Assembly (NCBI GenBank): GCA_963975885.1
Contig: CAXBIS010000008.1
Span: forward strand, 1 to 64,000
DNA from: Pseudazoarcus sp963975885
Lineage (GTDB): Bacteria > Pseudomonadota > Gammaproteobacteria > Burkholderiales > Rhodocyclaceae
DNA length: 64,000 nucleotides
Reading direction: 5' to 3'
Of this stretch, positions 1 through 8,298 are shown piece after piece (the first letter of the stretch is position 1; each line of letters opens with the position of its first letter). A program made the translations under genes and the position numbers. The notes under the pieces were generated by a model that was not told the DNA's origin, ran no database searches, and was given only the letters and a program-made list of their open reading frames with translations.

Positions 1-54
1 CGGATCCCTCAGGCGTAAACAACATCCCGTTTACACAAAAATTCGGACACGCCC
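1..54 (-). mobile_element. Probable terminal end of an IS256-family insertion sequence
   Basis: Only the last ~54 bp lie in the window. Read on the minus strand from 54, the sequence starts GGGCGTGTCCG, continues AATTTTTGTGTAAACG, and carries the short inverted repeat GTAAAC-N8-GTTTAC (15-34). The GTCCG-AT--TTGTGTAAA-G pattern resembles IS256-family ends as I remember them. From position 55 the sequence reads as merA, so the IS end and the merA break coincide. No transposase is visible, so the family call is inference. The 8 bp at 55-62 (TGCCCTCA) would be the target duplication if this is right. Confidence 0.5.
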
Positions 55-1316
55 TGCCCTCAAAGATCATGATCCGCGCCGCCCACATCGCCCACCTGCG
101 CCGCGAAAGCCCGTTCGACGAGGGCTTGCCCGCCGCAGCGCCCGCCGTGCTGCGCGACCGGCTGCTGGCCCAGCAGCAAGGCCGCGTCGAGGAGCTGCGC
201 CACGCCAAGTACGAAGGCATCCTGGCGAGCACCCCGGCCATCACCGTGCTGCCTGGCTCCGCCCGCTTCAAGGACGCGCGCACGCTGATCGTGGCGGAGG
301 CTTCCGGCGGCACGCGCGAAGTGAACTTCGACCGCTGCCTGATCGCGACCGGCGCGAGCCCCGCGATTCCGCCGATCCCCGGCTTGAAAGACACACCCTA
401 CTGGACCTCCACCGAGGCGCTGGCGAGCGACACGATCCCTGAGCGGCTGGCCGTCATCGGCTCGTCGGTGGTGGCGGTCGAGCTGGCCCAAGCCTTCGCG
501 CGGCTGGGCAGCCAGGTCACGATCCTGGCGCGCAGCACGCTGTTCTTCCGCGAAGACCAGGCCATCGGCGAAGCCGTCACAGCCGCCTTCCGCGCCGAGG
601 GCATCGAGGTGTTGGATCACACCCAGGCAAGCCACGTTGCCTACGCGAACGGAGAATTCATGCTCGCCACCGGACACGGGGAAGTGCGCGCCGACAAGCT
701 GCTGGTCGCCACCGGCCGCGCACCGAACACCCGCAGCCTGAATCTCGAAGCGGCGGGCATCGAGGTCAACGCGCAAGGGGCCATCGTCATCGACCGCGCC
801 ATGCGCACGAGCGCACCGCGCATCTTTGCGGCCGGCGATTGCACCGACCAGCCGCAATTCGTCTACGTGGCGGCGGCGGCCGGCACGCGCGCCGCGATCA
901 ACATGACCGGCGGCATTGCTGAGCTGGATCTGACGGCAATGCCGGCGGTGGTGTTCACCGACCCGCAGGTGGCGACGGTGGGCTACAGCGAGGCGGAAGC
1001 GCACCACGACGGCATCGAAACCGACAGCCGGCTGCTGACACTCGACAACGTGCCGAGGGCGCTCGCCAACTTCGATACGCGCGGCTTCATCAAGCTGGTT
1101 GCCGAAGCCGGCTCGGGGCGGCTGATCGGCGTGCAGGCGGTGGCGCCGGAAGCGGGTGAGCTGATCCAGACGGCCGCGCTGGTGATTCGCAACCGGATGA
1201 CCGTGCAGGAGCTGGCCGACCAGTTGTTCCCGTACCTGACGATGGTCGAGGGGCTGAAGCTCGCGGCGCAGACCTTCAGCAAGGACGTGAAGCAACTGTC
1301 CTGCTGCGCCGGGTGA
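55..1316 (+). pseudogene. merA: 5'-truncated mercuric reductase (merA fragment)
   Basis: C-terminal three quarters of MerA, the FAD/NADPH flavoenzyme reducing Hg(II) to Hg(0). Coding begins mid-motif at PSKIMIRAA (57 on), so the N-terminal metal-binding domain, the FAD-binding glycine motif and the redox-active CxxxxC pair just before PSK are missing. About 415 codons remain after an internal ATG at 69, against roughly 560 for Tn501 MerA. Still present are the NAD(P)-binding segment (VIGSSVVAVELA, ~residue 129 from that ATG), the second FAD segment (FAAGDC, ~251) and the C-terminal vicinal cysteines LSCCAG that accept Hg(II). Without the N-terminal half it cannot be an active reductase. The upstream mer genes are not in the window. 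merD follows 18 bp downstream. Confidence 0.9.
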
Positions 1317-1334
1317 GGAAAAAGGAGGTGTTCG

Positions 1335-1700
1335 ATGAACGCCTACACGGTGTCGCATCTGGCCCAGGATGCCGGCGTGAGCGTGCACGTCGTGCGCGAC
1401 TACCTGCTGCGCGGGTTGCTGCGCCCGGCCGCGCGGACCGCCGGCGGCTATGGCGTGTTCGATGCGGATGCCTTGCAGCGGCTGTGCTTCGTGCGGGCTG
1501 CCTTCGAGGCGGGGGTTGGCCTGGACGTGCTGACCCGACTGTGCCGGGCGCTCGATGCGCCGGATGCTGGTGAAGCGGCGGTGTGGCTCGCCGAGCTGCG
1601 CCAACTCGTCGAACAGCGGCAGCGGGCGCTCGCGGGCCTGGAGGTGCAGTTGAGCGCGCTGCGGGCCGAGGTCGCCCGGCAGGAAGGGGCGTTGCCATGA
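1335..1700 (+). CDS. merD: Mercury resistance co-regulator MerD
   Basis: 121-residue MerR-superfamily protein. The N-terminal winged-helix DNA-binding region (about residues 4-38, with SHLAQDAGVSVHVVRDYLLRG) is followed by a Gln/Arg-rich helix suited to coiled-coil dimerisation (about 88-118). In Tn501 and Tn21, MerD binds the mer operator with MerR and switches the operon off after mercury is cleared. A strong AAAGGAGGTG ribosome-binding site stands just before the ATG. It lies in its usual place after merA, and its TGA overlaps the merE ATG. With merA cut and the mer promoter out of view, its expression here is doubtful. Confidence 0.93.
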   Translation: MNAYTVSHLAQDAGVSVHVVRDYLLRGLLRPAARTAGGYGVFDADALQRLCFVRAAFEAGVGLDVLTRLCRALDAPDAGEAAVWLAELRQLVEQRQRALAGLEVQLSALRAEVARQEGALP

Positions 1701-1906
1701 ACGGCCCCGAGCGCAAGCCCATCACCGGCTACCTGTGGGGCGGGCTGGCTGTGCTGACCTGCCCCTGCCACCTGCCCATCCTCGCCGTCGTGCTGGCCGG
1801 TACGACCGCCGGCGCGTTCCTCGGCGAGCATTGGGTCATCGCCGCGCTTGGGTTGACCGGCTTGTTCCTTCTGTCCCTGTCGCGGGCGTTCAGGGAAAGA
1901 TCATGA
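1697..1906 (+). CDS. merE: Mercury uptake membrane protein MerE
   Basis: 69-residue inner-membrane protein with two hydrophobic segments (about residues 15-35 and 44-62). A CPC cysteine pair (LTCPCHLP) sits in the first segment. MerE is a broad mercury transporter of Tn21-type operons. The start is fixed by the ATGA overlap with merD, and its stop overlaps the next ATG in the same way, so merD-merE-urf2 were translationally coupled. It appears intact, although the operon it belonged to is broken upstream. Confidence 0.92.
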   Translation: MNGPERKPITGYLWGGLAVLTCPCHLPILAVVLAGTTAGAFLGEHWVIAALGLTGLFLLSLSRAFRERS

Positions 1907-2307
1907 GCGCTCCCCAGCCGGTTGAGTGGACTACGGCGGAGCTGGCCCAAGCGGTCGAGCGCGGGCAGCTTGAGTTGCACTACCAGCCCATCGTTGATCT
2001 GCGCAGCGGCCGGATCGCCGGCGCGGAAGCGTTGTCGCGCTGGCGACACCCGCGCCTCGGCCTGCTGTCGCCCGGCGCGTTCCTGCCGCAGGCCGAGTCG
2101 TCCGGGCTGATTCCTGAAGTCGGCGCGTGGGTACTGGGTGAAGCGTGCCGCCAGATGCAGCATTGGCTGGCGTTGAATTGGCGGCCGTTCCGGTTGGCCG
2201 TCAACGAGTCCGCAAAGCAGGTTCGGTGCAGGGTTTCTTGTTCGCCAAACCGATGCCGGCGGCGGTCTTCGCCGGCTTCGTCAACCAATGGAGGGGCAGC
2301 GCCATGA
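1903..2307 (+). pseudogene. Internally deleted EAL-domain gene (urf2/orf2 of Tn501-type mer transposons)
   Basis: The first ~107 codons encode the start of an EAL phosphodiesterase-like domain (ELHYQPIVDLRSGRIAGAEAL, then LAVNESAKQVR). At about 2215-2225 the sequence jumps to text belonging to the far C-terminus of the same protein (QGFLFAKPMPAAVFAGFVNQWRG), read in a different frame that continues into the next gene. Nearly 200 codons are therefore gone and the frame is shifted, leaving a nonsense tail that stops at 2307. The full-length family member in Tn21/Tn501 is about 330 residues. The catalytic centre of the EAL domain is missing, so no cyclic-di-GMP turnover is expected. Confidence 0.85.
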
Positions 2308-2489
2308 CCACCACCGACCAAGCCACAGTCGCCTGTTGCGTGTGCTGCAAGGAAATCCCGCTCGATGCCGCCTTCACCCCGGACGGCGCGGAGTACGTCG
2401 AGCACTTCTGCGGGCTGGAGTGCTATCAGCGCTTCCAGGCGCGCGCCACGGGGGGGTGCCGAAGCCGCTTCGGCACCGCCTCTCGGTGA
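2304..2489 (+). CDS. Small cysteine-rich DUF3330-type protein of mer transposons, C-terminus probably altered
   Basis: 61 codons beginning MTTTDQATVACCVCCKEI and including EHFCGLECYQRF. The paired CxxC-type cysteines suggest metal or zinc binding. In Tn21-family elements this sequence is annotated either as a separate DUF3330 protein or as the last part of Urf2. The final residues (GGCRSRFGTASR) differ from the acidic tail I remember for the family. They are encoded across a perfect hairpin at 2455-2477, so the 3' end has probably been replaced at a deletion junction. The normal neighbour, resolvase tnpR, is absent. Function unknown. Confidence 0.6.
   Translation: MTTTDQATVACCVCCKEIPLDAAFTPDGAEYVEHFCGLECYQRFQARATGGCRSRFGTASR
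2455..2477. repeat. Perfect 10-bp inverted repeat at the urf2/tnpA junction
   Basis: GGTGCCGAAG-CCG-CTTCGGCACC forms a 10-bp stem with a 3-nt loop. It lies where the tail of the DUF3330 gene becomes unfamiliar and where tnpR and the res site would be expected. It may be a scar of the deletion that removed the resolvase or the edge of another element. No T-tract follows, so it is not a typical terminator. Confidence 0.6.
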
Positions 2490-2541
2490 GATGGATAAGT
2501 CAGGTTGAGGCATACCAGTACCTGAAAACGGACGACTGACC

Positions 2542-5529
2542 ATGCCGCGCCGCAATCTGCTGACGCCCGCCGAGCGTACCGGCCTGCTCGCCTTCCCGGC
2601 CACCGACGACGAACTCATCCAGCATTACACCTTCGCCGAACCCGACCTGTCGGTGATCCGTCAGCGGCGCGGCAGCCACAACCGGCTCGGCTTCGCGGTG
2701 CAGTTGTGCTACCTGCGCTATCCAGGCTTTGCCCTGCCGACTGACGCGGAGCCTCCCGCCGCCCTGCTGAACATCGTCGGTCGCCAGTTGCGCATCGAGC
2801 CGGACATCTGGCCACAGTACGCGCAGCGGCCGGAAACGAGGCGCGAGCACCTGTTGGAGTTGCAGGCGTGGCTGAAGCTGACGCCGTTCGCTGTCGCGGA
2901 CTATCGGCACTTCGTCCACCAGCTCGCTGATCTGGCCCAGCAGACCGACCGGGGTATCGTGCTGGCCGAAGCGCTGGTCGAGTTGCTGCGGCAGCAACGC
3001 ATCATTCTTCCGACCGTCGATGTCATTGAGCGCGTGTGCAGCGAGGCGCTGACACGCGGCACGCGCCAGGTCTACGAGGCGCTCACCGCGCCGCTCGGTG
3101 ATTTCCACCGCCGCGCGCTTGACGGCCTGCTGTCGATCCGCGAGGGCACCAAGGGCAGCGGGCTGATCTGGCTGCGCCAGCCGCCCGGCCCGCCCAAGCC
3201 CAAGCATGTGCTGGCCCACCTGGAGCGGCTGAAGACCATCCGCGACTTGGCGCTGCCGGACGGACTGGAGCACGCCGTCCACCAGAACCGCCTGCTGAAG
3301 CTCGCCCGCGAAGGCGGACAGATGACGGCCCAGCACCTGCGCGACCTGGAGCCGAGCCGCCGCTATGCCACCTTGGTCGCGGTGATCCTCGACACCCGCG
3401 CCACCCTGATCGACGAGATCATCGACCTGCACGACCGTTTCATGGGCGCGCTGTTCAGCAAGGCCAAGCGCAACCATGCCGACCGCTTCCAGCAGTCCGG
3501 CAAGGCGATCAACGACAAAGTGCGGCTGTACTCGCGCATCGGCCGCGCCCTGCTGGAAGCCAAGCAGTCGGGCGGCGACCCGTTCGCCGCCATCGAGGCG
3601 ATCATCCCCTGGGATGCGTTCAGCGAAAGCATTACCGAAGCGGAAACGCTGGCCCGGCCGGAAGACTTCGATTTCCTGGCGCTGGTCGGCGACGGCTTCA
3701 CCCAGCTTCGGCGTTACACGCCGGCCCTGTTGGAAGCGCTGACCATGAAAGCCGCGCGGGCAGCGCGCGAACTGCTGGCCGGTGTCGAAGTGCTCAAAGG
3801 GATGAACGAGCGCCAAGCACGCAAGGTGCCGGACGATGCGCCCACGTCGTTCGTGCGCAAGCGCTGGGAAAACCTGGTGCGCACGGAAGATGGGCTTGAC
3901 CGGCGCTTCTACGAGCTGTGTGTGCTGTCCGAGCTGAAGAATTCACTGCGCTCCGGCGACATCTGGGTGCAGGACTCGCGCCAGTTCAAGGACTTCGAGG
4001 ACTACCTGTTGCCGCCACCGCGCTTCGCGGCGCAGCGCGATCAGCGGGAATTGGGCCTGGCCGTCGAGACCGACTGCGATCGCTTTCTGGGAGCCCGACT
4101 CGCGGTACTGCAAGAGCAACTGGCGACAGTCGAGCGGCTGGCTGCCGCCGACGAGCTGCCTGATGCCGCAATCACCAGCACCGGCCGGCTCAAGATTTCT
4201 CCGCTCGACAACGGCGTACCCGACGAGGCCGAGGCGCTGATGCAGCAGGCGTACAGCCTGCTGCCGCACCTGAAGATCACCGAGCTGCTGCTGGAGGTCG
4301 ACGGCTGGACCGGCTTCAGCCACCACTTCAAGCACCTCAAGAGCGGCGCGGCGGCCGAGGATCGGCACCTGCTGCTGACGACCATCCTGGCCGACGCCAT
4401 CAACCTGGGCCTTTCCAAGATGGCCGAATCCTGCCCTGGCGTGACTTATGCCAAGCTGACGTGGTTGCAGGCGTGGCACATCCGCGACGAGACCTATTCG
4501 GCGGGACTGGCGGAACTGGTCAATGCGCAGTTCCGTCAACCGTTCGCCGCCTACTGGGGCGACGGCACCACGTCGTCATCGGACGGCCAGAACTTCAAGG
4601 CCGGCGGCCGGGGCCACGCCGGCGGCCAGGTGAACCTGAAGTACGGCCAGGAACCGGGCGTGCAGTTCTACACCCACATCTCCGACCAGTACGCGCCGTT
4701 CCACACCAAGGTCATCAACGCCACAGTGCGCGACGCTACCCATGTCCTGGACGGGCTGCTGTACCACGAATCCGACCTGCGCATCGAGGAGCACTACACC
4801 GACACGGCCGGCTTCACCGATCACCTGTTCGCGCTGATGCACCTGCTGGGCTTCCGCTTCGCGCCGCGCATCCGCGACCTGGCCGACAAGCGCCTGTATA
4901 TCTACGGCGATGCCAAGCAGTACCCGACGCTCGCCGGCCTGATCGGCGGCAGCGTCAACGTGAAGCACATCCGCGCCCATTGGGACGAAATCCTGCGACT
5001 GGCCGCCTCGATCAAGCAAGGCACCGTCACCGCTTCGCTGATGCTACGCAAACTCGGCAGCTACCCACGTCAAAATGGTCTGGCAGTGGCCCTGCGCGAG
5101 CTGGGGCGCATCGAGCGCACGCTGTTTGCGCTCGACTGGATGCAGAACGTCGAGCTGCGCCGCCGTGTACAGATCGGCCTGAACAAGGGCGAGGCCAAGA
5201 ATTCGCTGGCCCGAGCCGTGTTCCTGAACCGGCTCGGCGAAATCCGCGACCGCAGCTTCGAGAACCAGCGCTACCGTGCCAGCGGCCTCAATCTGGTAGT
5301 GGCGGCGATCATCTTGTGGAACACGGTCTACCTGGAGCGGGCAATCCAGGGGCTGCGAGACTCGGACAAGGACATCGACGAGAACCTGCTGCCGCACCTC
5401 TCGCCGCTGGGCTGGGAGCACATCAACCTGACCGGCGACTACATCTGGCGGCAGAACAAACACGTCGAGCAGGGCAAGTTCCGGCCGCTGCGTTTGATTG
5501 ATGGCGCATCGCTAGCAACGTTTTCGTAA
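2542..5529 (+). CDS. tnpA: Tn3-family transposase TnpA (Tn501/Tn21 group)
   Basis: 995-residue DDE transposase that joins transposon ends to target DNA by replicative transposition. The N-terminus (MPRRNLLTPAERTGLLAFP) is typical of the Tn501/Tn21 branch. Catalytic segments are visible: YWGDGTTSSSDGQ (~673), HYTDTAGFTDHLF (~752) and the Glu-bearing LNRLGEIRDR (~898). Family length is about 988. The last residues after GKFRPLR (LIDGASLATFS) look foreign, suggesting that the 3' end was joined to the ynfA segment by recombination. No tnpR resolvase precedes it, so cointegrates would depend on host recombination or a resolvase in trans. Confidence 0.95.
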   Translation: MPRRNLLTPAERTGLLAFPATDDELIQHYTFAEPDLSVIRQRRGSHNRLGFAVQLCYLRYPGFALPTDAEPPAALLNIVGRQLRIEPDIWPQYAQRPETRREHLLELQAWLKLTPFAVADYRHFVHQLADLAQQTDRGIVLAEALVELLRQQRIILPTVDVIERVCSEALTRGTRQVYEALTAPLGDFHRRALDGLLSIREGTKGSGLIWLRQPPGPPKPKHVLAHLERLKTIRDLALPDGLEHAVHQNRLLKLAREGGQMTAQHLRDLEPSRRYATLVAVILDTRATLIDEIIDLHDRFMGALFSKAKRNHADRFQQSGKAINDKVRLYSRIGRALLEAKQSGGDPFAAIEAIIPWDAFSESITEAETLARPEDFDFLALVGDGFTQLRRYTPALLEALTMKAARAARELLAGVEVLKGMNERQARKVPDDAPTSFVRKRWENLVRTEDGLDRRFYELCVLSELKNSLRSGDIWVQDSRQFKDFEDYLLPPPRFAAQRDQRELGLAVETDCDRFLGARLAVLQEQLATVERLAAADELPDAAITSTGRLKISPLDNGVPDEAEALMQQAYSLLPHLKITELLLEVDGWTGFSHHFKHLKSGAAAEDRHLLLTTILADAINLGLSKMAESCPGVTYAKLTWLQAWHIRDETYSAGLAELVNAQFRQPFAAYWGDGTTSSSDGQNFKAGGRGHAGGQVNLKYGQEPGVQFYTHISDQYAPFHTKVINATVRDATHVLDGLLYHESDLRIEEHYTDTAGFTDHLFALMHLLGFRFAPRIRDLADKRLYIYGDAKQYPTLAGLIGGSVNVKHIRAHWDEILRLAASIKQGTVTASLMLRKLGSYPRQNGLAVALRELGRIERTLFALDWMQNVELRRRVQIGLNKGEAKNSLARAVFLNRLGEIRDRSFENQRYRASGLNLVVAAIILWNTVYLERAIQGLRDSDKDIDENLLPHLSPLGWEHINLTGDYIWRQNKHVEQGKFRPLRLIDGASLATFS

Positions 5530-5541
5530 GGCTTATCAACT

Positions 5542-5889
5542 GTGGAGCTGCTGATCTTGATTCTGAAAACAACCGGACTGTTCATCGCAACAGCACTTGC
5601 CGAGATCGTCGGCTGCTTTCTGCCTTATCTGTGGCTACGCAAAGGCGGGCCAATGTGGCTGCTGATTCCGGCAGCGATGAGCTTGGCGCTGTTCGTTTGG
5701 CTGCTCACGTTACACCCAGCCGCCAGTGGCCGCGTCTACGCCGCCTATGGTGGCGTTTATGTTGCTACCGCGCTGGTTTGGCTTCGAGTCGTGGATGGCG
5801 TGAAGCTGTCCGCGCTGGATTGGGCGGGGGCTGGAGTCGCGCTACTTGGCATGTCAATCATTGTGCTGGGCTGGCACGACAAGGCTTAG
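5542..5889 (+). CDS. YnfA/UPF0060 family small membrane protein (transposon passenger)
   Basis: 115 residues from a GTG start, with four hydrophobic helices (about 3-24, 34-55, 65-84 and 91-111). This is the usual YnfA architecture (~108 residues). YnfA proteins resemble small multidrug-resistance transporters, and some have been linked to efflux. The gene starts 12 bp after tnpA. Its stop codon lies inside the terminal inverted repeat of the transposon (5885-5922), so it is carried by the element, an unusual place for a cargo gene. An ATA or TTG further in could be the real start, but the helix count favours the GTG. Confidence 0.8.
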   Translation: MELLILILKTTGLFIATALAEIVGCFLPYLWLRKGGPMWLLIPAAMSLALFVWLLTLHPAASGRVYAAYGGVYVATALVWLRVVDGVKLSALDWAGAGVALLGMSIIVLGWHDKA

Positions 5890-5922
5890 CGTACGATTTT
5901 TTCCGTTTCGTGAGCTGACCCC
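5885..5922. repeat. 38-bp terminal inverted repeat of the Tn501-like transposon (right end)
   Basis: On the minus strand the 38 bp run from GGGGTCAGCTCACGAAACGG at 5922 to AAAAAATCGTACGCTAAG at 5885. The inner 18 bp match the inner part of the Tn501 repeat as I recall it. The GGGG end faces outward to the right, so the transposon body lies to the left and its boundary is at 5922/5923. The mate (left) repeat is outside the window. Confidence 0.85.
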
Positions 5923-6369
5923 CTGTACACCAGCAAGCTGCCGCTCACCGCTGTGCATGTGCTCAACAACGACGTGCTGCCACACTTTGAAGAGCACGGC
6001 GTTCGCATCGAAACGATCCTGTCGGACAACGGGCGCGAGTACTGCGGGCGGCCCGACAGCCATCCGTTCGAGCTGTTCCTGCAACTGGAAGGTATCGAGC
6101 ATCGCACGACTCGCGTCGGACGCCCGCAGAGCAACGGATTCGTCGAACGGCTGCATCGCACCTTGCTTGATGAGCACTTCCGCATTGCCGGGCGAACGAC
6201 CTGGTACGAGTCGGTCGAGCAGATGCAGGGAGACCTCGAGAAGTACCTGCACCACTACAACCACGAGCGCCCCCATCAGGGGCGGATGATGGAAGGCAGA
6301 ACGCCTGCTCAGATGTTCGAAGCAGGCATTACCGAGCAGCCCGAGGAGACGATCCCGGAGGCTGCATAA
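5923..6369 (+). pseudogene. 3' fragment of an IS481/IS3-like transposase gene
   Basis: An open frame without a start (LYTSKLPLTAVHVLNNDVLP from 5923, an ATG at 5953) ends at 6369. It carries the second half of an rve-type DDE integrase core: ILSDNGREYCG (second Asp), then GRPQSNGFVERLHRTLLDEHF (catalytic Glu) and HHYNHERPHQG. The first catalytic Asp and the N-terminal HTH are missing. The break falls exactly at the outer end of the Tn501-type inverted repeat, so the missing 5' part may lie on the far side of that transposon. It is inactive as it stands. Confidence 0.85.
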
Positions 6370-6373
6370 AGCA

Positions 6374-6394
6374 ACACCGGCTCGGGGCCGGTGT
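6374..6394. terminator. Hairpin just after the transposase fragment
   Basis: ACACCGGC-TCGGG-GCCGGTGT, an 8-bp perfect stem 4 nt after the transposase stop. No U-tract follows, so it may act as a weak terminator or be part of the IS end. The remaining ~190 bp up to the next gene (6395-6583) show no gene. They probably contain the right end of the IS and the join to chromosomal sequence. Confidence 0.35.
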
Positions 6395-6583
6395 CAGGTG
6401 AATACTTGATCTGAACACAGTCATGCGGCTTGACCGACTGACGCAGGTTTGCTCCTGGGGGCAGCGCCCACTTGGTGGTCGGCGCTAACAAGGACAAGTA
6501 AACACTGTCGAGACTGGGCACTCTCGAATGCGGTGTGCGCGTGTTCAGGACATGCAGGATGTCCACACCGTTAATTGCAGCAC

Positions 6584-8221
6584 TTATGTGGCACCACCCC
6601 CAAACACGCACGTGGCGAGGTATTCCTCGTAGCTGCCGCGGTAGTCGACGATGCTGCCGTCGAGCTTGATCTCGACGATGCGCGTGGCCAGCGACGAGAC
6701 GAATTCGCGGTCGTGCGACACGAAGATGAAGGTGCCGGGGAATTTCTCCAGCGAGGTGTTGAGCGACTCGATCGATTCCATGTCCAGGTGGTTGGTCGGC
6801 TCGTCCATCACCAGCACGTTGGGACGGGTGAGCATCAGCTTGCCGAACAGCATGCGGCCCTGTTCGCCACCGGAGATCACGTTGACCGGCTTCTTCACCT
6901 CGTCGCCGGAGAACAGCAGCCGGCCCAGCGTGCCGCGGATCAGCGTCTCGAGTTCCTCGCCGGTGGCCTCGGCGGTCACGCGCGCGTATTCGTACACCCA
7001 TTCGGTGAGGCTTTCGCGGCCGGCGAACTCGGCCGAGTGGTCCTGCGCGTAGTAGCCCGGGTTGGCCTTCTCGGCCCATTTGATCTTGCCTTTCTGGGGC
7101 GTGAGTTCGCCCATCAACAGCTTGAGCAGCGTGGTCTTGCCGACGCCGTTCTCGCCGATGATCGCGACCTTCTCGCCGGCCTCGATGGCCATCGAGAAGT
7201 GGTCGATCAGGGGACGCTCCATGCCCTCGTAGGCGAAGCTGAGGTTTTCGATCTCGCAGGCCAGGCGGTGCAGCTTGTCCTTGTTGTCGTACTCGAAGCG
7301 GATGAACGGGTACTGGCGGCTCGACGGCTTCACGTCCTCGGGCTTGAGCTTGTCGATCAGCTTCATCCGGCTGGTGGCCTGCTTGGCCTTGGACTTGTTG
7401 GCCGAGAAGCGGCGCACGAAGTCCTGCAGATCCTGGATCTTCTCCTTGGCGCGGGCGTTGGCCGCCTGCTGACGCTGGCGCGCCATCACCGAGGCTTCCA
7501 TGTAGTCGTCGTAGTTGCCGGCGTACACGGTGATCGTGCCGTAATCCAGGTCGGCCATGTGCGTGCACACCTGGTTCAGGAAGTGGCGGTCGTGCGAGAT
7601 GATGACCATCGTGCAGTCGCGGTTGTTGAGCACGTCTTCCAGCCAGCGGATGGTGTTGATGTCGAGGTTGTTGGTCGGCTCGTCGAGCAGCAGGATGTCC
7701 GGGTTGGCGAACAGCGCCTGGCACAGCAGCACGCGCAGCTTCCAGCCAGGCGCAACGTCGCGCATCGGGCCGTCATGCTGCTCGGTCGGGATGCCCACGC
7801 CCAGCAGCAACTCACCGGCGCGCGCCTCGGCCGTGTAGCCGTCGTATTCGGCAAACTTCGACTCGAGCTCGGCCGCGTGCATGAAGTCGTCTTCGGTCGC
7901 CTCCGGGTTCATGTAGATGGCGTCCTTTTCCTGCATGCACGCCCACATTTCCTCGTGGCCCATCATCACCACGTCGAGCACGCGCGAGTCTTCAAACGCG
8001 AACTGATCCTGGCGCAGATAGGCCATGCGCTCCATCGGCTCCTTGGAAACGTTGCCGGCCGACGGCTCGAGCAGGCCGCACAGGATCTTCATGAAGGTCG
8101 ACTTGCCCGCCCCGTTGGCCCCGATCAGGCCGTAACGGTTGCCGTCACCGAATTTGACGGAGACATTCTCGAAAAGGGGCTTGGCCCCGAACTGCATGGT
8201 GATGTTGGCTGCAACGAGCAC
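6584..8221 (-). CDS. ybiT: ABC-F family ATPase, YbiT type
   Basis: 545-residue soluble protein with two ABC ATPase domains joined by a charged linker and no membrane segment. It follows E. coli YbiT closely (MLV--N-TMQFG-KPLFEN start). Domain 1 has Walker A GANGAGKST (34-42) and LLLDEPTNNLD. The linker carries SRFSANKSKAKQATSR-like sequence (~265-285). Domain 2 has GENGVGKTT (~353), SGGEQGR and VMDEPTNHLD. ABC-F proteins act on the ribosome to relieve stalling. The last residues (TCVFGGGAT after EEYLA) are unlike the usual ending. The mobile remnants start within ~200 bp, so the 3' end may have been rewritten by an insertion. Confidence 0.93.
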   Translation of the reverse strand: MLVAANITMQFGAKPLFENVSVKFGDGNRYGLIGANGAGKSTFMKILCGLLEPSAGNVSKEPMERMAYLRQDQFAFEDSRVLDVVMMGHEEMWACMQEKDAIYMNPEATEDDFMHAAELESKFAEYDGYTAEARAGELLLGVGIPTEQHDGPMRDVAPGWKLRVLLCQALFANPDILLLDEPTNNLDINTIRWLEDVLNNRDCTMVIISHDRHFLNQVCTHMADLDYGTITVYAGNYDDYMEASVMARQRQQAANARAKEKIQDLQDFVRRFSANKSKAKQATSRMKLIDKLKPEDVKPSSRQYPFIRFEYDNKDKLHRLACEIENLSFAYEGMERPLIDHFSMAIEAGEKVAIIGENGVGKTTLLKLLMGELTPQKGKIKWAEKANPGYYAQDHSAEFAGRESLTEWVYEYARVTAEATGEELETLIRGTLGRLLFSGDEVKKPVNVISGGEQGRMLFGKLMLTRPNVLVMDEPTNHLDMESIESLNTSLEKFPGTFIFVSHDREFVSSLATRIVEIKLDGSIVDYRGSYEEYLATCVFGGGAT

Positions 8222-8298
8222 GGAAGATCCTGTTTTTGAAGCGAAACAAAGGCCGGGATTATACCCTACGTGGCGTGCTCACCGCTGCCCCATCCTGC

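Noticed and set aside
69..1316. merA taken as a complete gene from the internal ATG
   Set aside because: The text starts in the middle of the conserved PSKIM motif, and the FAD site and CxxxxC are missing, so it is a fragment.
2490..2541. Remnant of tnpR before tnpA
   Set aside because: Short peptides here (such as VEAYQYLKTDD) could not be recognised as resolvase sequence, so no tnpR feature was made.
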